A DNA stretch of 64,000 nucleotides from Gracilariopsis chorda (lineage: Eukaryota; Rhodophyta; Florideophyceae; Gracilariales; Gracilariaceae). The position numbers and the translations under genes were made by a program. Positions within the stretch are counted from its first letter, which is position 1. The number at the start of each line of letters is the position of its first letter. The notes under the pieces are model-generated. The model saw only the letters and a list, made by a program, of their open reading frames with translations, made no database searches and had not been told where the DNA came from. Location of the stretch: assembly GCA_003194525.1 (NCBI GenBank), contig NBIV01000097.1:176306-240305 (forward strand), written 5' to 3'. This document shows, in pieces, positions 55,100-64,000 of the stretch.

Positions 55100-55824
55100 T
55101 TCAATTTACAAAAGAAAAGAAAAAAACAATTCTATGTTTTTAAACCGTTAAAAAATTTGCCAGAGTTCCAGAATAATTCCCAATAAAACACAAAGTTGAA
55201 AGTGAAAAAACTGGTTGCAGTTTGTTGCGTTGCACCCACCGGGCCTAGTCGCATGCAGCAATTAAAAACAAGTTGCTGCAAGGCTTATATTTACCCGATG
55301 CAGTCGTGCGCAGCACAGGGACTCTCGACACACTCCTGTTGGATTATGACGGGCGGAGTGTGCCCAGCCGGTTTTCAAGCCGTTTGATGTTTAACCCGCG
55401 TCCGGTCGTAAGGATTGGTCTGCCTTTACTCACACACCGAAATGTGCTTTCCGGCCCCAAGAGGTACGACACGGCGGCCGCCCCGGACCCTGCACAGCAA
55501 GCTGGTATTAGGTCCGGTAAACCCTCAGACTTCCTGATCGCCGTCAAACGACCAGTATACCACAGAGGAGCACCTGACTTTTCCCAGATCCGTGGTACTT
55601 AGTGGGTTACTCTTGTGGCGACCTGCACACGAGCTCGGCCTTGCCTAGGTCCCAGGCCAGCAAACAGTGCCCAAAGTAGCAAAAGGTTACGACACTGCGC
55701 TATTGGCCATGCCTGAATGGGATGGAAAATAGTGGTTAGGGTCAGCAAGCGAGATGCATTTGGCACTGCGCCAGTGCAGTATATACGTCTGTTGCAGGCA
55801 AGTCTGCAATGAAACTTCAGTATA

Positions 55825-55904
55825 CACTGCACTGGCGCAGTGCAATTTGCCACGTGTCGGAATGCACTGCACTGGCGCAGTGCAATTTGCCACGTGTCGG
55901 AATG
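55825..55904. repeat. Exact 40-bp tandem duplication
   Basis: Two identical 40-bp units, each with the palindrome TGCACTG-GCG-CAGTGCA, in the non-coding part of the long Helitron unit upstream of its gene. Confidence 0.9.
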
Positions 55905-56649
55905 AACAGGCGGGGTTTTGCTGCTGAGTGGCTGGCACAACAATTTGATTGTATTGCAAGCCATTCAGCAGCCATTGCACAGTCAACTTGCAGCAGCAGC
56001 AGCTAATTAACTGAACGCTTTGCTGCTGCTGCTGCTGCTGAATTTTTTTAATGGTGGGGAGGCGTTGCGCCAAATGGGCGATTTGGATGGGCAAACGGGG
56101 GCGTGCAAGAGGATTTTGTGGCGCAACGACTCCATTCAATCAAGAACACCCCCTCATAGAGGAACAAATACTTATAATGGAGAGACAAGTGGAAACGGCC
56201 TTCGGCCGTGGGCGGCGCTGCGCGCCGCGTTGTGTTTGTAGCATTGTGTATTTCGTGGCGTTCGGAGGCTCTCCGAGCACTTTGCTCGCTTGCGCTCGCA
56301 ATAGCGCTCGTAGAACCACGGGGCGCCGCGGCGCCGAGAGTATGTGGAGCCGTAGGGATTTGTGGTTAGGTGCGTAAATTCACTGCAGTGCCAGCCAATG
56401 ATGAGAAAGCGCGACACGTTGCTTTGTGTAACTGGGTGGCACTGCAGTCATTATGGGAGTGCCCGGCAGTAAGCAGGAAGCTTTGCTGCTGCTGCTGCTG
56501 CTGAATTTTTTAAATGGCAGGGAGGCGTTGCGCCAAATGGGCGATTTGCATGCGCAAACGGGGGCGTGCGAAGCGAATTTGTGGCGCAACGCCTCCATTC
56601 AATCAAGAACACCCCCCTCATAGAGGAACAAATACTTATAATGGAGAGA

Positions 56650-57660
56650 TTGTACCTACTTAAGTGAGCGCGACCTCATCGTCGCGAGCACTAAGTAAAG
56701 TTAAACCGACACTTCGGTCATTCATATCTGTTTAGTTTGACCTGAGGTATCCGGCTCTGGATTGTGATGTCGTTGTGCCGTACTACTTCCCGCGGAGGGT
56801 CACAGCATTTGGTTCGCTCAATTCAAACGCTCGTTAAGTATACAGATACTCTGTGTTATAATTTTCGTGTGACATTTATCTACCGTGTGTTACTAGTATC
56901 GCCCCTGTATTGGATATTTTGTCCGATACATCCCGTCCATGTGCACCCTCTTTCGAATCTGTTTTCGCTCTCATCACGACCCGCCAGGTTGTACCATTTT
57001 AGTTGGTTCTTTCCCCTTTTTTCCCTTTGTCCCGTTGGATTCTCTGTGGGCTGGAAAAGCACTTACACGGATTTGTACATTAAGTTGACCAGCTGGTATC
57101 CAGAGTCTGGGTATTATCTTCAACGATATAGCCGGAAGCCACCTGGTGGTTTTGATCCCTGAACACTGTGTGTTACGGAGGGAACTGTAGCTGTGCCTAC
57201 CTTGCAAGAGAGCAAAGCCGTGAACACCTTGAGTGAATCTCCCGCCCATGGATATTGCTCCACACAAAAAAGAGCTCTAACCAAGGTGCAGACGAAGCAC
57301 GTTAAATGTATTTGACTTCTCTAACCCAAGTAGTCATCTTCAACCTTTTCAATCACACCTATCACACGATTCGAAGAACGGACTTCCAACTTTATCACAA
57401 AAACTTGGAACCTACAGTCACCACCCATACAGCGTTTCGCAGTCGCCAAAAATCCCACCACCCCACGCCGAGCACCATCCAACTCACGGCACCCCCCCTC
57501 TCCCCTCCCAGCCACACTAGCACAAGCAAGACATTACCCAGATTCTTCTCAATGCAAAGTAGCCCATAAAAATATCCTGAGAAACCTGAACACCCACAAC
57601 AGTATCAAATCGCTTCCACCACACTTCCAACCACTCGCACATGCCATGATGTCTTTCAGA
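56650..57660. other. Right flank of the Helitron array
   Basis: No gene. A CGCGAC/GTCGCG hairpin lies near 56670. TGGTATCCAGAG at 57094 resembles an initiator-tRNA primer binding site but no supporting LTR pair is visible. From about 57310 the plus strand is A/C-rich, as at 46050-48180. Confidence 0.4.
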
Positions 57661-57745
57661 ATGCTGCATCGCTACAAACTCGCGACAGGAGGCACCATCT
57701 CACAATTCAAGGCCCGATAAAACATTTAAGGGGACCTAATGACAC
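57661..57745 (+). mobile_element. Copia-like reverse transcriptase fragment
   Basis: Plus-strand frame MLHRYKLATGGTISQFKAR, then two stops, then GDLMTP. It matches the start of Ty1/copia reverse transcriptase (K-x-n-G-x-I-x-x-F-KAR-L-V-x-x-GD). Same strand and composition as the integrase piece at 47910. Confidence 0.45.
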
Positions 57746-58445
57746 CCAGGCTGCACTGCGATTCGTGACATACAACAACGTACACAGCTGACCGCACTAC
57801 GTCTAATAAAGTTAGATCTATGACTTGGTCGATGCAATACGCACTGTACCAAGCGGTTAGTGTGCCACGTGGTTTAGAGCGGGTAGTTAACTAGCATACT
57901 ACTTCATTTAATTGTTATATACAGGTAGTGGTATTCCGCTACTGAGGCGTTGGGCCACGCCACTAAGGCCTGCCCCAATGCATGCCACATAGCAGATTAC
58001 ACCTCAGGTTGAGCCTCACTCACCTTAAAGGTGGGCTGAGCACTCCCTCTCCAAGAATTGTAAAGGTAAGCACCTCTAGGCTAAGTGTGATTCTACTTGG
58101 TTTTCACAGTCAACCCTCTGGTTTGGCTATGAATATTCAAGCTCTACTAGAGCGTATGAACGGTAAAACCAACACTACGAATTGGTGACGGTCAGCCCAC
58201 CTGGGTATCTCCGGCCCTTAGTTTTGTGGTGCTGCCACCCCCATCCGGTCACCCAACTTCCACGCTTCAGGTTGAACACTGCCCATGCTACCAATAAATG
58301 TTATGCAGACGGACTACCAAGCTTTTACTCTGCACCCAATTGATTGCACCACATTTTGTTCTGCCGACCTAGAATCTGTAACTAGACTGATTGGTTTTGG
58401 AAAGAATAATTCGGAAGGGAGTGTATTTTGTAAAACCGTTTACCT
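57746..58445. other. Non-coding stretch before the gypsy gag
   Basis: Probably includes the leader of the gypsy element. No long terminal repeat could be paired within the window. Confidence 0.4.
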
Positions 58446-61400
58446 TTGGTTAACACTAGAAAGCGATTCAGTGAAACATCAGTTTACCAATTGGATATTC
58501 GACAACCGAACACAAGGTTCGGGGGTTCATTGAGCCGAAAAGCGGGCGTAGGCCCGCACCAGGGATTCGTTGAACCAATACTGGACAACCCGGAAGAAGT
58601 ATTACGAAGGACTACCGTACAGGTCTATGACTACGACGAGGAGCAGATAGTGGAGGTTGCTGCTCCCTTGGCAGCCAATGTGGTAGAGACCGCGTCCACG
58701 GTGGGGCCGAGAACCAGTACGACATCCAACCAAATGATAGAGAAGAAGGATGAAGACAAAGCTAAGGTGCTGTTACCCAAGTTGGATTTGAATAGCATTA
58801 CCAAGATGATGATTGACAGAGCTACGCACGAGCTCGCCGATCAAGTACAAGCCTTGGTTTTTAAATTTCTCGAGCACGAGGCTCAGGAATATATAGTCCA
58901 AGTGGTGCAAGAGTTCCTGCAGGAACACGGAAGGGTGTCCCCGCAAAGCCCACCAACCGTCGTGTTAATGACGGCAACCAACCACGGTAACCCACAGGTT
59001 TCTTCGGAAACGAATGCTACCCAGCCATCCATCCCTATAAACCAAACTGTTCAGAAGCTTCCGGACCCATTTCGGAAACTGGAAGACCTTCAGATAGACG
59101 AAGGAAGGGGGTATATACATCTCACGAAACCAACTGGTAGAACCAAGCAGGTCCCCGATGGAGGAGACCCTGGTGGCGATGGTTCGCTGAGCTCGGAGGA
59201 TGAGCGACGACGGAGACCAAAATGGAAAAAAGGAGACCAATAGAAGAAAGACAAGGGGAAGTGCGTCGGAAGTTCTTGGAGAATGCCAAGCAGCGTATAA
59301 ATAGGAAACAAAGGAAGGAAAAGCAGTTTCGGAAGGTGGACAAAAGCTGTAAAGGTAGAACCAAACGGTATGACTCATACGATGACAATGGGTCCGAAAC
59401 GGACTCCGACCTGAATGTAATTGGGCCGTTCACCGCCCAGTTCACCAAAGTGGTTGATTATAGAACCTACAGATAACCGAACTGGGATTCTGAGTACACT
59501 TCACAGGTAGCTTAGAAGATCACCAAACAGTATAAACCGCTTGGTTTCCAAATGGATGATACCACCTTTCAGGTGATGATCCCATTGCGATCATTGATTT
59601 TCTTCAAGGTTTCAAGATCACTTGTAACCAGAATGGTTTTCCAGAAGGCGCAGCCATGTGGTTGTTTCAATTTTACTTGGAGAAGCAGGCCTCATCCCTG
59701 CCTCACAGTAGGATGCAAGAGATCATCATGTTGGCTGATGAAAACCAAACAGAAATGCTTTGGACTTAGCCGCAGGTCGTCAACTACCTTTTTGAAACCT
59801 ATGCGACAGATGAGGTTATTGAGGACGCTTATGCAGAACTTCTCAGTCACCATCAAAGGTCAGTACGCACCGTATTGGAATTCCCGAAATCGTTGTTCGC
59901 GATGGCCTCCCGTTTTGGTATTGTGTCTAGTGCCAATCCGTTTAAGTCGTAGTTAGCCGACAAAATTGGCAAAGCCATTATGTCGCCGGTATGTAATCAC
60001 CTCACGACGAACCGAAAGGTAGATTATAATGCTGGCGCGGTAGGCGCAAGCCCTTGGAGATACTCATCGAGCCGATCAAAGACGGTCCAGTGCTTTTGTC
60101 AAGCCTGGTAAGGATAAACCGAAATGGTGCATTCTGGAGGTGGATTATTCGTCAACCTCCGAGGACACGGCACACGATGTCTTACCAGATGGAACTGCGG
60201 TACATTTGATACACACCGAGGTCACTTTCGCATCGGTTCTTCCATCATCCGCGTGTACGTCGCAATGTCAGCCTCAACCCCGAGGGCGTCAACGCCAGCC
60301 ACACAGATGTCCAGACCAGACCAACAGTTACTCGCAATACGACTTCTTGGTAGGTCCACACTACAGATTCAGCACTCTTCTTACCATATGGCACGCGTCC
60401 AACCTTGGAATGAACGCTGATGCGCGGAATCGCGATGGATTTGAGGAATGCAACAACTAATAATCTGTTTTGGTGGTGTAGTCTATCACCTCACCACCTG
60501 GTTACCACATGCTCGAATGTCCTCCTCAGGTTTGGGCCGCGCTCCCTCAAGTGCGTCAGCACAGCTATTAGGTGGTATCTGGCAAAGCGGACGGAAACCG
60601 GCAGGTAGAGGACATGCAATCTTCTGTACACCAATAGGCTAATTTTGTCACTGGTACGGACTGGGCAGGCAAAGCCAATGCTGCACCATCCTAGGCACAA
60701 AAAGCCTAAACGTTGGGCTCAAGGACAATCCCAACCGTTCTCAATCGGAAGTTCAACTTGCAATACCGGCTTCTCATATGCTTTTTCACCCTTTGGTTAT
60801 CGGAAAGGAAGCGATAGAACACCAATCGGTACCTATCTGCTTTCTGACGCATCACAACTGCAAGTTTAACATCACCCTTGGGGTTTCTGTTAACCATTTG
60901 GTTCCGTTCACAGCCATTTTGGATACGGGAGCTGGCCCGAATATGGGTAATGCGAAGTTATTATGCCCGAAGGTGTTGGACAGGGTAGAGCCATAAACCT
61001 TTACGAACCCATTGGTGGATGCGAAGGAGTGAAAATTAGCGGTCCTCTGCAGCGTTCAAATAATGGTAGCCATAGGAGCCCTCAAACTCCGGGTAAACTT
61101 GATGATAATCAACCAATTGGCAACGGATTGTATCCTTGGAACTACGTTCATTAACAACTATTCCCGTGCCGTTTTGCCTCGAACCAGAACGGTATAATTT
61201 CACAAGGGTCCAGGAGTAGCCTTACGTGGTCGGCATTCGTCGTAAACCACATCGAGACCAAGGCAGGAAGCGCCATATGCCATAGTATCCAACTAGGTTC
61301 GACTTTCGAAGTCTATTTGGATCTCGCCCATGCACCAAGTTGTAGCCAAAATGATATTCCATCGAATTGGACTAGAAAGCCACCATAAGGTCCTGGAATG

Positions 61401-63520
61401 CTATATGACCATCGTGGCAAACGGTATCGGGGACAACGGACCGAATCAAACCTCTCACATATGCTTAAGCAATTTCAGTAATCATATGGTAAAAGCACTG
61501 GAGAACACCGTGTGGGACAGCATCTCCCGCCCCTGGTAGTATTTTTGCCCTGACACTACAAAGGTCGTCCGGAGAATTCCATGCTAAGGAGGGCGGAGCG
61601 AAACCAACGGAGGAAGGAGAGAAGCCAACCACGCCGTGAAACGCCGAAAAGGCTCCATATCCAAGTGGAAGTACCAACTGGAATGAGATGTAACCATCGG
61701 CTCTGAGGGGAAATCTTTGTGGGGATCGTATCCTCAACCTATTAGATTCATTAGTACCATGTGTTGAGGTCACCGAAGGGTGATTGAAGCCACGCAACAC
61801 CGTATTGACTTGGTTCCTGGAGCAACGCCCATACACGAACAACCATACCAAGCAGGACCAGAAACCGACGGTGGAAACCCAAGACGGGGAAAGAATTTTG
61901 AAGGAAGGGATTATGAGCCCGCAATATGTGGAGTAGACTAGCCCAGTGGTATTGTTCTAAAAGAAGGGACACACCAGAATGAGGTTTTGTATCGAATATC
62001 GAAAAGTAAACGCCAGTACGGTCAGGGATTCGTATCCAATACCTAGAATGGACGAATGTGTTGATTCACTTGAGGATGCAAAAGTCTTCACCACATTAAA
62101 TGCAACTGCACTTTTGGCAGGTAACGATACCCGAGGAGGATAGGGATTACACTACATTCACTTGCCACTATGGGATCTTCCGCTTCTTGCCATTGCCAAT
62201 ATTTGCAAAATGCGCCCGCTATGTTCCAGAGGGCTCCGTACGTATTCCTGTGTAAGGCAAGATGGCAGTCCGCACTGGTGTATAAAGATGACGTAGTCAT
62301 CTATTCCCGATCGGTTGAAGAACACTTTGGGCGCGTCCGAACGGTGTTCCATCTCATGAAGGATGCCATGATGACGCTCAAGCGAAGAAAATGCAGTGTT
62401 CTTTGACCAAATGTTACAGTATTTGGGTCATATGATGAGCCCAGGTCGCCTGCACTCAGCCGAAAAGAACATCCGAGCGGTTGAGGAAGCCAAACTTCTA
62501 CTGGCCCAAATGGATATATGTTCCTTACTTGGTTGTTGGACCGTATACTGACGGGTTATCAAGGAGTTCGCCAGAATTGCAACACCCGCTAACAAGAAAC
62601 TGCAGAGAGAATAACAATATCAGTTTGGAAAGATTGAGGAGGACGGGATTCGAGCGCTCCAGAAGCTGAAACCCGCGCTGATCTCATCACCAATATTGGC
62701 TCTACCAAAGCCTGGTTATCACTACACCATTGATAGTTATGGATTTTCTGCTCAGTTAGGATATTGCATAATTCAAGACCAAGCCGATGGGAGCAAACTA
62801 CCGATTGGTTACTAAAGCAGGGCGCTACAATGTGGAAAAAAACCAATCGGATTGGGCTAGGTTCGTACAGCCCCTGACGTACGCTTACAAGCTACAGGTA
62901 TACCGCTCCACTGGAATCAGCCCCTCTGACTTGGTTCTACCACAATACCCTCCAGTTATGATCTTCCAGCAGAGTCAGAGTAACCGACGAGCTGCAGGGA
63001 CACAATCGACCGCACAGGTGAAGAAAGATATCATCCAAAGCTTGAGAGAATCCCTACAGATAGCAACCGGCAACAAACAAAGGCCTAGGAAAGGAGAAAC
63101 TATTTAACAAAAGGTGAGAGCGATAACCAAATTGGAACAGGGAGATTACGTCTTTGTAGACATGCTACCGAACGGTGTTCACCAATCCACAAAAGATGAG
63201 ACGGGTGACCGCTTGGTTGATGAGGGCATAAAGTCGAAACTGCTGCCCAATTCTACGGGAATCCTTCAAGGTTAGTTGGCGTAACGCCCAAACAGTAACT
63301 ATCTTGGAAAACAGACTCTAGAATACCGTGTCGGTAGAGAGGGTAATAAGAGTCCCGCGCTCTGAGCCCACACCCCAAGTCTTACCGCCCTCACAGACGA
63401 CCTTCTTGCCACCAACAGCCCAAGACCAAGACGAAACAGCACTGGAAGCAATCAGCGATGGGAGAAGTCCCCCCTCCACTCCCTCACACCAGGAACATAC
63501 CATGTGGGCTGAACCAAAGA
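58446..63520 (+). mobile_element. Degraded Ty3/gypsy retrotransposon with internal deletion
   Basis: Plus-strand fragments occur in gypsy order. A gag start at 58446 (VNTRKRF after what is now TTG) runs 265 codons with an acidic/helical middle. A basic RKFLENAKQRINRKQRKEK piece follows (59222-59476), then the gag core near 59600-59760 (WLFQFYLEKQASSLPHSRM) in shifted frames. A retropepsin DTGA lies at 60922-60933. Reverse transcriptase has RKVNASTVRDSYPIPRMDEC near 62005 and YKDD at 62281-62292 (usually YLDD or YVDD). Then come the tether/RNase H start (SSPILALPKPGYHYTID, SKLPIGY near 62810), the end of integrase (DWARFVQPLTYAYKLQVYRS, 62850) and a GDYVFVD block near 63140. RNase H jumps to the last part of integrase within about 20 bp, so most of RNase H and the integrase catalytic core are deleted. 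Many stops. Confidence 0.85.
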
Positions 63521-64000
63521 GGTAGCGGTAGATCCAACCGTCTCCGTGACGGTCTGCCCGATAGGTGTAAACCAACCAACACAAGGGATTGAATCTATGG
63601 ACACAGAAAGTGTAATTGATTGCATAGTCTGTCACGACAAACCGTTTTCGGGATTTGTTACCCTGTACGGTGGTACGGGTGGAGAGCCCTCCATGACACC
63701 ATGGAGGCACCCTACCACCTACCTAATACATTCCTCATAAGTTACTGGCGCAAACGAAGGGAAACCCTACCAATTGGATAATTTAACAACACTGCAGTGC
63801 ATCGTCACTAAGCAATAAGAGGGACTCTGTTTTGAGCACAATACCAACAGTCGTATCACTAATAAGACCTAATCATAACGAACCGTACTCAAAATATACG
63901 CATAACATACCCAAGAATGTCACAAGAGGATAACAGAAGGAAAAAAACTTTATGGAGCATGACCAGATGGATATCCGTATCCACCGCGTCCACATCTCGG
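63521..64000. other. Tail of the gypsy element or flank
   Basis: A-rich near 63940 (GGAAAAAAAC), which could be a polypurine tract. No 3' LTR recognised before the window ends. Confidence 0.35.

Larger units (their letters stand above)
48537..56649 (-). mobile_element. Head-to-tail array of four Helitron units
   Basis: Four units join directly without host bases: 48537-49000 (464 bp), 49001-49536 (536 bp), 49537-56185 (6649 bp, with the Rep/helicase gene) and 56186-56649 (464 bp). On the minus strand each unit begins TCTCTCCATTATA (TCTATATAGAT-like variant in the second unit's neighbour) and ends with the hairpin ACGGCC-GAA-GGCCGT, then about 10 bases and CTTG. This is the Helitron layout: 5' TC, a 3' hairpin just before a short terminal motif, and insertion between A and T (host A at 48536, T at 56650). 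CTTG replaces the usual CTRR. Each unit also has 15-bp arms GGAGGCGTTGCGCCA and its complement, about 45 bp apart (for example 56521-56535 and 56582-56596), and a (CTG)n run. Confidence 0.85.

Noticed and set aside
57094-57107. TGGTATCCAGAG as a retrotransposon primer binding site, with an LTR at about 56651-57080
   Set aside because: The empty target site of the Helitron array places 56650 in ordinary flank, and no second LTR copy is in the window.

Overview
The window is nuclear DNA of a eukaryote. Host genes are mostly single-exon and spaced by kilobases of non-coding DNA. Three carry one short GT-AG intron each (76-137 bp). Two have a TATA box at a sensible distance, and several encode proteins with eukaryotic signal peptides or type II membrane anchors. 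There are no operons, rRNA or tRNA genes, or CRISPR arrays that I can see. Compact genes in a transposon-rich background, many secreted and glycan-modifying enzymes, and an NB-ARC/WD40 receptor would fit a multicellular red alga (florideophyte). That assignment is an inference from style, not from a marker gene; another protist lineage is possible.

Left part (1-21157): a GT61 glycosyltransferase cut by the window edge; a secreted Thr/Pro-linker protein; a short unknown protein; a tandem pair of O-fucosyltransferase-like type II membrane proteins of identical length; a 4.6 kb stretch with nothing recognisable; a secreted Gly-rich protein; a secreted basic protein with a Tyr/Asn/Gly tail; a pirin exon; and a secreted PhoD-type phosphatase broken by one frameshift.

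Middle part (22100-43158): a decayed LINE; a Tc1-type transposon with almost perfect terminal repeats and a single nonsense codon; an intact 1316-residue NB-ARC/WD40 STAND protein; two paralogous proteins shaped like ionotropic glutamate receptors that share a phase-1 intron; an FkbM-type methyltransferase between them; and a secreted Ser/Pro-rich protein. A cluster of three DNA foldbacks lies at 38056-38371.

Right part (43159-64000): almost entirely mobile DNA. It holds a second, more decayed Tc1 element, Copia-like fragments, a head-to-tail array of four Helitron units (48537-56649) of which one is a 6.65 kb copy with a broken Rep/helicase gene, and a degraded Ty3/gypsy element lacking the middle of its RNase H/integrase region.

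The strongest new observations are the Helitron array, whose unit junctions and empty target site can be read to the base; a recurrent inverted motif TACC-N3-GGTA found at ten intergenic places; and the pair of receptor-like channel genes without the canonical pore signature.
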